Positions 53,866 through 62,811 of a DNA stretch of 64,000 bases are shown in pieces. The DNA is from Clostridioides difficile (GTDB lineage Bacteria; Bacillota; Clostridia; Peptostreptococcales; Peptostreptococcaceae): contig CP103804.1 of NCBI GenBank assembly GCA_024919175.1, positions 4,092,001-4,156,000 on the forward strand. Direction: 5' to 3'. Each line of letters starts with the position of its first letter. The stretch's first letter is position 1. Under the pieces are notes generated by a model that was given only the letters and a program-made list of their open reading frames with translations, was not told the DNA's origin and searched no databases. The position numbers were made by a program, and so were the translations under genes.

Positions 53866-54252
53866 ATGAAAAAACTACCACAGATTTCAGAAGCAGAATA
53901 CCAAGTAATGAAAATTGTTTGGAAATATGCTCCTATCAGTACAAATGAAGTGATTGAAAAGCTAGTAAAAACAAGTAAATGGAGTCCTAAGACTATTCAG
54001 ACGATGTTATTGCGTTTGGTTAAAAAGGGAGCTTTGACATATGAAAAAAGTAGCAGAGTCTTTGTTTATACTCCAATTGTTAAAGAAGAAGAGTATGTAT
54101 CTACAGAAAGCAATTCTTTTTTAAATCGTTTTTATAATGGCACTCTTAACTCTATGGTACTAAATTTTTTAGAGAATGATAAATTATCAGAAGATGATAT
54201 AGAGGAATTAAGAAATATTTTAGATAAAAGGAAAACTAAGGAGGATAAGTAA
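53866..54252 (+). CDS. blaI: BlaI/MecI family beta-lactam-responsive repressor
   Basis: A 128-residue dimeric repressor. The winged helix is in EAEYQVMKIVWKYAPISTNEVIEKLVKTSKWSPKTIQTMLLRLVKKGALTYEKSSR, close to the Penicillinase_R family pattern; the C-terminal ~50 residues form the dimer helices. Site AAGGAGG. The sensor gene starts two bases after its stop. It should repress itself and, from the two matching dyads, the PBP gene at 58422. In C. difficile a BlaR/BlaI pair is known to control a class D beta-lactamase elsewhere. Confidence 0.92.
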   Translation: MKKLPQISEAEYQVMKIVWKYAPISTNEVIEKLVKTSKWSPKTIQTMLLRLVKKGALTYEKSSRVFVYTPIVKEEEYVSTESNSFLNRFYNGTLNSMVLNFLENDKLSEDDIEELRNILDKRKTKEDK

Positions 54253-54254
54253 AT

Positions 54255-56057
54255 ATGTACACTCCATTCTTTATCCGATTTTTACTTAGCACATTAACCT
54301 TATCTCTTTTAATTATTACAATCTTACTTGCTAAAAAAATACTTAGAAAACATATTTCTGCAATGTATCAATATAATATTGGGCTTATGTTACTTATAAT
54401 GTTAATAATCCCATTTATTCCGCTTAAATACATTAATAATTTAAATATATTTAGCTATATATCTAGTCTTACTCATATTGAAAATAATACAGCAAATACT
54501 TCTATTGTAAAAAATTCTTCAAGCAGTATAATTAATAATTCAAATGCATTAAAAGATTTTTCAGTATCTTTAAATCAATATAATTTTGATAATTTAAATA
54601 TTTTATTGCTAACATTATGGATAATTGGAATTACAATCATGATAATTATTACAGTTCATTGTAATTTTAAAATAAGAAATATAAAAAAATCAGTACAGAT
54701 TTTAGAAGATGAAGATATACTTTCACTTTTTAAGCACTGTAAAAAAAGTATAGGTTTAGATAGGGATTTTATGCTATGTAAATCCTCCATTATAAACACA
54801 CCTATTACGTTTGGATACTTTAGACCACATATTATATTACCAAATGAATCTATATCTAAATTATCTTTAAAAGACATAAGATATATTTTACTTCATGAAT
54901 TGCAACACTCTAAAAACAAAGATATTTTGGTAAATTATATAATGTGTTTTTTCCAAATATTATACTGGTTTAATCCTCTTGTCTGGTATGCACTTAAAGA
55001 AATGAGAGTAGACCGTGAAATTGCATGTGATATTTCAGTTTTAAAAAGACTTGATGAAAATAGCTATATAGAATATGGACATACCATAATAAATTTTATA
55101 GATAATCTCTCAAGACCATCTAATCTAACACTTACTTCAGATATTGGTGGTTCAAAAAAACAAATAAAAAAACGTATACTAAGGATAAGAGATTTTCACA
55201 TTGAGTCAAAGGCCTTAAAACTCAAAAGTATTTTAATTTTTACAATAATAACTTTAATTGTATTTGGAAGTAGCCCTACACTATCCATTATGGCAGATGT
55301 TAATGAAAAATATAATCTTACAAATAATCAAACTGTATATGAAGATTTAAGTCAGTATTTTAAAGGTTTTGATGGAAGTTTTGTAATGTATGATTTAAAA
55401 TCTAATCAGTATCATATTTACAATGAAGAAAAAAGTAGAACGAGAATTTCACCAGACTCTACTTATAAAATTTATAGTGCTTTGTTTGGATTAGAAAATG
55501 GTGTAATAACAAGAGATAATTCATACATTCATTGGAATGGCAAGTATTCCTCTAATAACTCTTGGAATAAAGACCATGACTTATTTTCTGCTATGGAAAA
55601 CTCTGTTAACTGGTATTTTCAAGATTTAGACAAAAAAAATGGTATAAAAAACATACAAACTTATCTAGAAAAAATTAACTATGGAAATTGTGATGTTTCA
55701 TCTGGTATATCAAACTATTGGTTAGAATCTTCTTTGAAAATCTCACCTATTGAACAGGTAAATTTACTTAAAGATTTTTATACAAATAAATTTGAGTTTA
55801 GAGATGATAATATAAAAACTGTAAAAGATTCATTATTGATATCTAAAGAAGCTAGAGTATCACTTTATGGAAAAACTGGTACTGCTAATATAAATGGAAA
55901 AGATGTAAATGGTTGGTTTATAGGTTATGTAGAAAAAGATAGAAATACTTATTTATTTGCAACAAATATTCAAAGCAAAGATTATTCTAATGGTAGCACA
56001 GCAGCTAAAATAACATTATCTATTTTAAATGATAAAAAAATATATAAGACAAATTAA
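54255..56057 (+). CDS. blaR: BlaR1/MecR1-type beta-lactam sensor protease
   Basis: A 600-residue membrane sensor. Helices lie at ~5-25, ~35-53, ~118-137 and ~320-340. The M56 metalloprotease loop has the zinc motif LLHELQHSKN. The extracellular C-terminal ~250 residues are a class D-like penicillin-binding domain with PDSTYKIY (SxxK, acylated by beta-lactam), MENSVNWY (SxN) and YGKTGTANI (KTG). All key residues are present, so it should sense beta-lactams and trigger loss of BlaI. Site AAGGAGGAT, whose GAGGAT is complementary to the loop of the element just downstream. Confidence 0.93.
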   Translation: MYTPFFIRFLLSTLTLSLLIITILLAKKILRKHISAMYQYNIGLMLLIMLIIPFIPLKYINNLNIFSYISSLTHIENNTANTSIVKNSSSSIINNSNALKDFSVSLNQYNFDNLNILLLTLWIIGITIMIIITVHCNFKIRNIKKSVQILEDEDILSLFKHCKKSIGLDRDFMLCKSSIINTPITFGYFRPHIILPNESISKLSLKDIRYILLHELQHSKNKDILVNYIMCFFQILYWFNPLVWYALKEMRVDREIACDISVLKRLDENSYIEYGHTIINFIDNLSRPSNLTLTSDIGGSKKQIKKRILRIRDFHIESKALKLKSILIFTIITLIVFGSSPTLSIMADVNEKYNLTNNQTVYEDLSQYFKGFDGSFVMYDLKSNQYHIYNEEKSRTRISPDSTYKIYSALFGLENGVITRDNSYIHWNGKYSSNNSWNKDHDLFSAMENSVNWYFQDLDKKNGIKNIQTYLEKINYGNCDVSSGISNYWLESSLKISPIEQVNLLKDFYTNKFEFRDDNIKTVKDSLLISKEARVSLYGKTGTANINGKDVNGWFIGYVEKDRNTYLFATNIQSKDYSNGSTAAKITLSILNDKKIYKTN

Positions 56058-56109
56058 TACAAATATACTATATATGTATCTTCTTTATATATATCTTCTT
56101 TAAGATTTA

Positions 56110-56276
56110 AAAACTTCACACAATATTCAAATTAACTCTCTATAAAATTCATATACAAGGGTTATTATATAAACATAGAAGATAGTAAAACTAGCTTAAA
56201 AACATAATATAATACCCTATACAAATAGTGGCAACTCTCCCTCACATCCTCAATTGTTGCCACTATTTTATTTTTT
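56110..56276 (+). repeat. Copy B of the ~170-bp duplicated element, candidate small RNA gene
   Basis: Inverted relative to copy A at 26549-26718. Has TATAAT (56208-56213), then the 42-nt hairpin at 56225-56266 with stem ATAGTGGCAAC/GTTGCCACTAT, identical to copy A through stem and loop, then TTTATTTTTT. It also works as a terminator between the convergent blaR and PBP genes. Confidence 0.6.
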
Positions 56277-56343
56277 GAACAGGTATGTCTCAAAATAGAG
56301 ATAAGCCTCTTTTTCATTGTTGGAATGATGAAAATATATTAAA

Positions 56344-58422
56344 TTAATCTTCAAATACTGATTTGATAATGGGTATAACATAATGGCTTCCTCCACGATG
56401 TTTCACATCTTCAACCATACCTAAGGCTAAATACTGTTTGTCACTATTTTCATCCACTGTAAATGCATTAAACCATCCAAGCTCTGTTCCAGTAGTATCA
56501 TCTTTTGACGCTTTAATTTCTGCTGTACCAGTTTTTCCAGCAATATTAATTCCTTCAGTTTTAGCACTATGACCTGTTCCATTAGAACTTTCAATAACTT
56601 GTATTAAGTCATCACGGATAATTTTCACAGACTCCTTAGAAAACACATCTTTTTTCCAGAATTCAGCCTGTGGAATTTCTTTAAATTCAAGATAAGGCTT
56701 TATCATGCTTCCATCATTGACAAAAGCTGAATATATTGATGCCATATGCACTGGATTTACAAGTACTTTACCTTGACCATAACCACTATCTGCTAATTGT
56801 ATTTCTGTGTCAAATTTATTGTCAGTACCAAATTTTGAAGAAGCTAATCCAAATTCAAATGGTATACTTTCTTCAAATCCTAGTTTTAACAATTCTTTTG
56901 ATAATACATCTCCACCTATTTTTAATGCTGCTTTAGCAAAATAAATATTATCAGAATAAATCAATGCATTTTTCATATTTACAGTATTTCCGTAATCCTT
57001 TAATGTAGTTACCTTATAACTTCCCCAACTAGAGCCCTTTTGCCAACTAAGACCACTATGCCCAAAATTTTCATTAGGATTAATCTTTCCTGTTGTTATA
57101 CCAATACCAGCAGTAACTGGTTTAAAAGAAGACCCTGGACATAATCTGGCTTTAAATCTATTATACATTGGTTTATTTTCATTTTCATTGATTTCCTTCC
57201 ATCTATCCCCTGACATACCTAGTATAAATTCATTTGGATTGTATGATGGACTACTTACAAGAGATAAAATCTCTCCTGTTTTAGGATTCATAACCACAGC
57301 ACAACCTTTATCATTTTTCAACTGGTCATATAATTTACTTTGTAGTTTAGAATCAATAGTCAGTTTAACATTTTCTCCATCTCGTTTTGGGACAATTGCT
57401 AAAGTTTCTTTTTTATCTCCATATCTATCAGCTATGATAATCTCACACCCATCAATACCACGTATTCTGTCTTCCAATAAACTTTCTAAACCAATTTTAC
57501 CAATTATACTATTGGCATTGTACCTTTTGTCTTTTTTTTCTTTTAATATTTCTGCATTCACATTTTGAACATATCCAGTTAAATGACCTGCTTTTTCACC
57601 TAGCGGATATGTTCTTACCTCTGTATTAGATATTTTAACTCCTGAAATGCTAAGTAATGATTCTTGTAATGACTTATCTTTTTCTTTTACAGAGCCATCT
57701 GGATTCTCTTCTATTTTTTCAATAGTTTTTATAGGCACCATTGAATTTTCTTTTACCCAAGATGCATCTAATTTTTTTTGGATTTGCTCAACTGGTATGT
57801 CTAGTAAATCAGATAGTTTTTTTATATCTTCTGTATCATTACTCATTTTCCCAGGCACTAGTCCTATTACAGATGCAATACCTTGACCAGCAAGTACTTC
57901 ACCATTTCTATCTAATATATTTCCTCTTTTAGCCTTAAGTGTTGATACTAACACCTTATTATCATTTTCAAGTTCTGGAAATATAACGTTTGACTGCCAT
58001 CTTATTTTATAGTTTTTTTGTTTGTCTTTAATCAACAATACTTCATTTGAAAATGAGATTTCTCCTGCTAAAGTGTCTATTTTAGAATCATAATTTATTT
58101 TTGTACCTTCCTTTTCATCTTTTTTAATATCTTTAATATCAATACTTATATTTTGTGCACTAATTCCTTCGTATATTTTTTTATTTCTAGAGATAAAATC
58201 TTCTTTTTTGTTTTCTAGTTTACTTTTTTCATCTAATAGGTTGTACATTTTTTCATATTGCCTTTCATTTGCTAAAGACATATACTGTTTTAATACTTCA
58301 TCTGGCTTGATTTTATTAAATCCATTTAATGCAAAATTAGTTGTAAAACCAATAATAACTATAACTAAACAGATTAAAGCACCAAGGATTAGTAATTTTT
58401 TTGTTTTTATCTTTTTTTTCAT
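56344..58422 (-). CDS. MecA-like class B penicillin-binding protein
   Basis: About 692 residues. N-terminal membrane anchor (LLILGALICLVIVIIGF), an NTF2-like MecA_N domain (~37-150), a PBP dimerisation domain (~165-340), and a transpeptidase domain with PGSSFKPVTAG (SxxK), YSDNIYFAK (SxN) and GKTGTAEI (KTG). The architecture is that of PBP2a (MecA), a low-affinity transpeptidase that takes over wall crosslinking under beta-lactam. ATG 58422 follows AAGGGGG; the longer frame upstream runs through the promoter. Two BlaI-type dyads overlap two tandem promoters. Low drug affinity is not proven by sequence. Confidence 0.9.
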   Translation of the reverse strand: MKKKIKTKKLLILGALICLVIVIIGFTTNFALNGFNKIKPDEVLKQYMSLANERQYEKMYNLLDEKSKLENKKEDFISRNKKIYEGISAQNISIDIKDIKKDEKEGTKINYDSKIDTLAGEISFSNEVLLIKDKQKNYKIRWQSNVIFPELENDNKVLVSTLKAKRGNILDRNGEVLAGQGIASVIGLVPGKMSNDTEDIKKLSDLLDIPVEQIQKKLDASWVKENSMVPIKTIEKIEENPDGSVKEKDKSLQESLLSISGVKISNTEVRTYPLGEKAGHLTGYVQNVNAEILKEKKDKRYNANSIIGKIGLESLLEDRIRGIDGCEIIIADRYGDKKETLAIVPKRDGENVKLTIDSKLQSKLYDQLKNDKGCAVVMNPKTGEILSLVSSPSYNPNEFILGMSGDRWKEINENENKPMYNRFKARLCPGSSFKPVTAGIGITTGKINPNENFGHSGLSWQKGSSWGSYKVTTLKDYGNTVNMKNALIYSDNIYFAKAALKIGGDVLSKELLKLGFEESIPFEFGLASSKFGTDNKFDTEIQLADSGYGQGKVLVNPVHMASIYSAFVNDGSMIKPYLEFKEIPQAEFWKKDVFSKESVKIIRDDLIQVIESSNGTGHSAKTEGINIAGKTGTAEIKASKDDTTGTELGWFNAFTVDENSDKQYLALGMVEDVKHRGGSHYVIPIIKSVFED

Positions 58423-58444
58423 ACAAACCCCCTTATTCTTCAAT

Positions 58445-58472
58445 ATATTACATATGTAAGCTTTAAAGTTAA
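58445..58472 (-). promoter_or_regulatory. PBP promoter P2 with BlaI-type operator
   Basis: Minus-strand TTAACT (58467-58472), 16-base spacer, TAATAT (58445-58450). The perfect dyad TTACATATGTAA at 58448-58459 overlaps the -10 box. Confidence 0.7.
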
Positions 58473-58579
58473 AATAAGCCCATAAAAGCATCAATTATAT
58501 ATTTTTTTATTGGTCTATTGTTTTTAAATGTGCTCATAAAAGATATGTATCTTAAGTAATATAATTGATAGTAATTTAT

Positions 58580-58608
58580 ATATTACATACGTAAGTTTTA
58601 AAAGTCAA
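58580..58608 (-). promoter_or_regulatory. PBP promoter P1 with BlaI-type operator
   Basis: Minus-strand TTGACT (58603-58608), 17-base spacer, TAATAT (58580-58585). TTACATACGTAA at 58583-58594 overlaps the -10 box. P1 and P2 share the block CTTAC.TATGTAATATAT and look like a duplication about 135 bases apart. Confidence 0.75.
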
Positions 58609-58698
58609 CATTATTATTACTATTTTAATAAATTTTTTCTTAATTTAAGATAAATTAAGCTATCTATCCCTAACCATTTTATACTATATAAATTTAAA

Positions 58699-58746
58699 TT
58701 GACAAAGCGACACAAGTGTCTTATAATAAAAACGACATGCATGTCG
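58699..58746 (+). promoter_or_regulatory. tetR/cat promoter with two palindromic operators
   Basis: TTGACA (58699-58704), 17-base spacer, TATAAT (58722-58727). GACACAAGTGTC (58709-58720) fills the spacer, and the perfect palindrome CGACATGCATGTCG (58733-58746) lies just after the start site. Both share GACAY...RTGTC, fitting a TetR-type autorepressor. Confidence 0.8.
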
Positions 58747-58762
58747 CAAAGGAGGAAAATCT

Positions 58763-59341
58763 ATGGCAACAAAAGGAATGCAAACCAAACAATTTATTAT
58801 TGATACTTCAATAAAATTATTTTCTGAAAAAGGATACAACAATGTAAATATGAAAGATGTTTGTGAAGCATGTAATTTAAGTCGTGGCGGTCTATATAGA
58901 CATTTTAATTCAACAAAAGAAATTTTTATTGATATGCTAAATTCCCATAAAGATAATTCTCAAAATTTATTAGATAGAAGTATAAAGGAAAATATACCAG
59001 CTAGGCAAATGTTAGAGTATTTTCTTAATCAACAAAAATCAGAAATACAAAGTGAATACTCTGGATTAGATTTTGCAATCCATGAATTTGCTTTTGTAGA
59101 AAAAGACCAGCGTGATTATATGAACAAAAGATATAATTCAGCTATTACAATGCTTTCAAAGTTAATAGACTATGGACAATCTAAAGGTGAATTCAAAAAA
59201 TTTAATTCTAAAACACTTGCAACACACATAATGTTCTTGTTTGATAGTATGAAGACATCAGCACCTGTTTTAGTACTTACAGATGACGATATTGATAAGC
59301 AAATAAATCTTATAAAGGATATGGTGATTTTATATGAATAA
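58763..59341 (+). CDS. TetR/AcrR family transcriptional regulator
   Basis: A 192-residue repressor. The helix-turn-helix is in FIIDTSIKLFSEKGYNNVNMKDVCEACNLSRGGLYRHFNSTKEIF; the rest is an all-helical ligand domain. Site AAAGGAGG. Its last codons overlap the acetyltransferase gene by 8 bases, so the two form one operon under the palindromic operators at 58709 and 58733. The inducer is unknown. Confidence 0.92.
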   Translation: MATKGMQTKQFIIDTSIKLFSEKGYNNVNMKDVCEACNLSRGGLYRHFNSTKEIFIDMLNSHKDNSQNLLDRSIKENIPARQMLEYFLNQQKSEIQSEYSGLDFAIHEFAFVEKDQRDYMNKRYNSAITMLSKLIDYGQSKGEFKKFNSKTLATHIMFLFDSMKTSAPVLVLTDDDIDKQINLIKDMVILYE

Positions 59342-59993
59342 GCAACAATTCCATAAAATTAACGTACAAAACTGGGAACGATATACGCACTTTTATTATT
59401 TCTCAAAGATGGCAAATGTAGGATTTGATTTAACTATAGAAATAGATATTACTCATTTACTTGATGAAACGAAAAAGAGAAATATCAAATTTTATCCAGC
59501 ATATCTATATATAGTAACAACTTGTTTAAATCGATACAAAGAACTAAAGATTGCATATGATGAAAATGAACTTGGATATTGGGATACTTTAACTCCATTC
59601 TATGCAATTTTTCATGATGATAATAAAACTTTTTCATCAATATGGACAGAATATAATAAGGATTTTTCAATATTCTATGAGAGTTACTTAAATGATATTG
59701 AACAATATGGAAAAAATTATGGTTTTTTAGCAAAACCGAATCCTCCAAAAAATTGCTATACTGTTTCATGTCTTCCATGGATTAGTTTTAAAAGCTTTAC
59801 TGTACATAATCATGGTCTTGAAAATTATTTTTTCCCTACAATTGAATCTGGTAAGTATTATCAAAAAGACGAAAAAATACTTCTCCCTATTTCTATAACA
59901 GTACATCATGCAGCTACTGATGGATACCATGTAAGTTGTTTTATTGATGATATACAAAAAATGTGCTTTAATACTGATACATGGCTATTCTAA
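59334..59993 (+). CDS. Chloramphenicol acetyltransferase-like (CatA family) enzyme
   Basis: A 219-residue trimeric-type O-acetyltransferase. The catalytic histidine motif SITVHHAATDGYHVSCF matches the CAT HHxxxDGYH signature; the N-terminal region (FHKINVQNWERYTHFYYF) and PWISFKSFT are also family typical. It would transfer acetyl from acetyl-CoA to a hydroxyl group. Translationally coupled to the TetR regulator. It is divergent enough from clinical CAT proteins that resistance to chloramphenicol cannot be assumed. Confidence 0.88.
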   Translation: MNKQQFHKINVQNWERYTHFYYFSKMANVGFDLTIEIDITHLLDETKKRNIKFYPAYLYIVTTCLNRYKELKIAYDENELGYWDTLTPFYAIFHDDNKTFSSIWTEYNKDFSIFYESYLNDIEQYGKNYGFLAKPNPPKNCYTVSCLPWISFKSFTVHNHGLENYFFPTIESGKYYQKDEKILLPISITVHHAATDGYHVSCFIDDIQKMCFNTDTWLF

Positions 59994-60055
59994 ACAATGT
60001 ATGTATTATAAGCCTGTATTGCAATATTTATAATACAGTGTCTATAATCTAAAAT

Positions 60056-60098
60056 AAACAATCACATTACATGAATAAGGCAATGTGATTGTTTACTT
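60056..60098. terminator. Terminator between the convergent cat-like and ABC genes
   Basis: 11-bp stem ACAATCACATT/AATGTGATTGT (60058-60068 and 60082-60092). Confidence 0.7.
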
Positions 60099-60154
60099 AC
60101 ACTCATGTTTTTACTTATTTCAATTATAACTATTTATTTTTTATTAACTTTTAT

Positions 60155-61207
60155 TTAGTTCTTAATTTTATTTAAACATTTTACTCTTGTAGTAAATCCT
60201 ACAGCTAACAAAGCCAAAACCAGTATTATTGATGTTAAAATATAAATATAGCTCATGTTAGAAAACCATCCTTTATCTTCTTCCATGTAAGTAGAAATAC
60301 TTATAAACCATCGTATTGGACTTATGATACTAATATTTTGTAACATAGTAGGCATTTTATCGATTGGAATAAATGAACCACCAATAAGTGATAATATAAG
60401 AGATATACCAGTCGCAAATAAATTTGCATACATCTCTTTATTAAACAATGAAGATACAAATATTCCAAAAGAAGTTGCCAAAGCCGATATCCATACACCC
60501 ATTAAAAGTAAATTTATGTAACTGATACTAATATCAATATTAAACAATTTAATGATAGTTATTGATACTAGAAATTGAAAATATGTGATTGCAAAATTAT
60601 ATAGTATGTTCCCTAACACATATCCTCTTATATTTTGTGGTGAATATAATATTCTTGTAAAAGTGCCTGAGTTTTTATCTTTAATAATCATTGATGCTGT
60701 AACAGTAGATGTTATCATTAAAAATAATACAATAAAAGCAATTATCCTTTGCAAAATTCCTAAGGTATTTTCTTGTAATCCATTTATATTTATGGGTGTT
60801 GAATCTTTTTTATATGACTCTATTAAATTTTCTAATATATTATTTGTATTTTTATCTTTTATAGAATAAAGTTTAAAATTACCCTTATTAAAATATATAA
60901 CAGCAGAATACTTTCCAGTTATAATATCAGTTTTAACTGTTTTAAAATCTGCAATTTCAACATCAATTCCTTGAGTGTTTTTTAATGACTTAACCATATC
61001 TGTATAAATCTTATTTTCAGATTCATTCAAAACTTGTTCATTTTTATACTCAAGCAAAATACCAATATTAAAAGATGGTTTACTTATGTAGTTTGCAACT
61101 ACTCCTAGTATTACTATAATTATAGGGAATAAAAGTATAACTAAAAAACCCAATTTTTTATTTATATTTCTTTTGAAATTATTATTAAAAATACTTATTA
61201 AGTTCAC
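60155..61207 (-). CDS. ABC-2 type transporter permease
   Basis: A 350-residue permease. One N-terminal helix (~18-40), a ~120-residue extracellular domain, then five or six helices (~155-345), with ISLILSLIGGSFIPIDKMPTMLQNISIISPIRW, the usual ABC-2 signature. Last gene of the three-gene exporter operon, with a 1-base overlap with the preceding permease. Family roles are export of drugs, peptides or lipids. Confidence 0.88.
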   Translation of the reverse strand: MNLISIFNNNFKRNINKKLGFLVILLFPIIIVILGVVANYISKPSFNIGILLEYKNEQVLNESENKIYTDMVKSLKNTQGIDVEIADFKTVKTDIITGKYSAVIYFNKGNFKLYSIKDKNTNNILENLIESYKKDSTPININGLQENTLGILQRIIAFIVLFLMITSTVTASMIIKDKNSGTFTRILYSPQNIRGYVLGNILYNFAITYFQFLVSITIIKLFNIDISISYINLLLMGVWISALATSFGIFVSSLFNKEMYANLFATGISLILSLIGGSFIPIDKMPTMLQNISIISPIRWFISISTYMEEDKGWFSNMSYIYILTSIILVLALLAVGFTTRVKCLNKIKN

Positions 61208-61947
61208 TATATAAAGGCCTCCCTTTTAAAGAATTTAACTGTAAGTACTGTCATTAAAATACTTATAATTACAAATATAGATGATATATTAAAAAGGGGT
61301 TGTAAATTGTTATCATAAATACAAGTAACTATACTCCTATTAACCCAAGTTAATGGTGATATATTAATTGCTAATGAAACAACTGGGTTTAATGAGCTAA
61401 CTGGAAAAAATACGCCTCCTAAGAAACCAAAAACCACTATTGGTATATTAATGATATTACGTAGTATGTCTAAGTTTTTGCATGCAAGACCTAAAAATAA
61501 ACCTATAGCTGATACTACAGTTGATTCACACACTAAAAGAAAAATAATAGCTAAAAAATTTCCACCAAAATTTATCTGAAAAATGCCTTTTATTATCATT
61601 AAAGTTATTATATTACACAGTGAAAGTATAATTGTGCAAGAAAAAAGTTTTGAAAGTACTAGCGCTGTTATGGAAATAGGAGAAATCATATAACGATATG
61701 ATGTACTAGAAATTTTCTCATCCTGTGCTGCATATGAAACACTAATGATTCCCATAAGAACACAAAATGGTACTGTGACAATAGTATAATAGTTATATGA
61801 TGTAAATTCTGTTCCATAAGACTTTGATGTTAAATATCCTAATAACATTATGATTATTAATGGAAAAACAATATTATAAAATAAAATAAAAAAATCTTTA
61901 ATTCTTCGCTTGACTCCCAATCTAAATAATGGCAAAAAATATCTCAT
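61207..61947 (-). CDS. ABC-2 type transporter permease
   Basis: A 246-residue permease with six hydrophobic segments, including GFLGGVFFPVSSLNPVVSLAINISPLTWVNRS, the ABC-2 closing region. It lies between the ATPase gene (3 bases upstream) and the second permease (1-base overlap); the two unequal permeases probably form a heterodimer. Confidence 0.87.
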   Translation of the reverse strand: MRYFLPLFRLGVKRRIKDFFILFYNIVFPLIIIMLLGYLTSKSYGTEFTSYNYYTIVTVPFCVLMGIISVSYAAQDEKISSTSYRYMISPISITALVLSKLFSCTIILSLCNIITLMIIKGIFQINFGGNFLAIIFLLVCESTVVSAIGLFLGLACKNLDILRNIINIPIVVFGFLGGVFFPVSSLNPVVSLAINISPLTWVNRSIVTCIYDNNLQPLFNISSIFVIISILMTVLTVKFFKREAFI

Positions 61948-61950
61948 ATC

Positions 61951-62709
61951 TTATTCCTCCAAATCTCTTAAACTTGTGCCTGTAAGATATAAAAAAATAT
62001 CCTCCAGTGTCTTACAACCAAGCTTTAAATACTTATCTTTATATAAGTTCTTATCTAAATCTTCTAAAATCACGCCTTTATCAATTAAAACAATCCTATT
62101 ACATAAAGCTTCTATTTCCTCCATATAGTGGCTAGTATAAATAACTGTTGTACCATTTTTATTAATCATTTTGATTGCTTCCATAATTTTATTTCTTGAT
62201 TGAGGGTCAATTCCAACTGTTGGCTCATCCATAATGAGAAGTTCCGGGCTATGTGCGATTGCACAAGCTATATTTAGTCTACGTTTCATTCCTCCAGAAA
62301 ATTTTGATGGAAGTTCTTTATGTCTACCCCAAAGTCCAACAAACTCTAAGGCCTCTTTAGTTCGGGATTTAAGTTCATTTCCTCTAAAACCATACAATGA
62401 ACAAAAGAATTTAACATTATCATATGCACTTAAGTCTTCATATATTGCCAGCTCTTGTGGCACAACACCAAGAACACTTTTAAAAACATTTTGCTGATTT
62501 TTGATACTTTTACCTTTATAATATATATCTCCGCTATCTGGAGATACAATTGTAGTAAACATATTAATAGATGTGCTTTTTCCTGCTCCATTTGGTCCAA
62601 TAAAACCTAAAATATCCCCTTCTAGTATTTTAAAGCTCTCTCCTGATACAACTTCCTTATTGTTATATCTTTTAGACAATTTTTCAATCTCTAATAGTAT
62701 ATTTTCCAT
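61951..62709 (-). CDS. ABC transporter ATP-binding protein (DrrA/BcrA type)
   Basis: A 252-residue ATPase: Walker A GPNGAGKSTSINMF, Q-loop GVVPQELAIYEDL, signature FSGGMKRRLNIACAI, Walker B LLIMDEPTVGIDPQSR and switch TSHYMEE. It drives the two ABC-2 permeases downstream. Site AGGAGG. Its promoter region holds a CCAACGTTGTATATA motif shared with padR, so it is probably repressed by the PadR protein encoded upstream. Confidence 0.92.
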   Translation of the reverse strand: MENILLEIEKLSKRYNNKEVVSGESFKILEGDILGFIGPNGAGKSTSINMFTTIVSPDSGDIYYKGKSIKNQQNVFKSVLGVVPQELAIYEDLSAYDNVKFFCSLYGFRGNELKSRTKEALEFVGLWGRHKELPSKFSGGMKRRLNIACAIAHSPELLIMDEPTVGIDPQSRNKIMEAIKMINKNGTTVIYTSHYMEEIEALCNRIVLIDKGVILEDLDKNLYKDKYLKLGCKTLEDIFLYLTGTSLRDLEE

Positions 62710-62748
62710 TTATAAAAACCTCCTAATATTTTAACCAATATTACATAT

Positions 62749-62763
62749 CCAACGTTGTATATA
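62749..62763. promoter_or_regulatory. PadR-type operator at the ABC operon
   Basis: CCAACGTTGTATATA, about 45 bases before the ATPase start; the core CAACGTTG is palindromic. Identical 15 bases occur at 63582-63596 in front of padR. Confidence 0.75.
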
Positions 62764-62769
62764 TTATTT

Positions 62770-62801
62770 TTTTAAAACACGAGTCTTTAACTCGTGTTAT
62801 T
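62770..62801 (-). terminator. Terminator of padR
   Basis: Stem AACACGAG/CTCGTGTT (62776-62783 and 62791-62798), between padR and the ABC operon. Confidence 0.7.
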
Positions 62802-62811
62802 ATTAATAAAT

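Noticed and set aside
58423..58494. Longer N-terminus for the PBP (extra 24 residues)
   Set aside because: This stretch holds promoter P2, a BlaI-type operator and the ribosome site; the sequence from 58422 has a normal membrane anchor.
59485..59957. Two minus-strand frames opposite the CAT-like gene
   Set aside because: They overlap a well-supported coding sequence with catalytic motif, lack ribosome sites and resemble no family.
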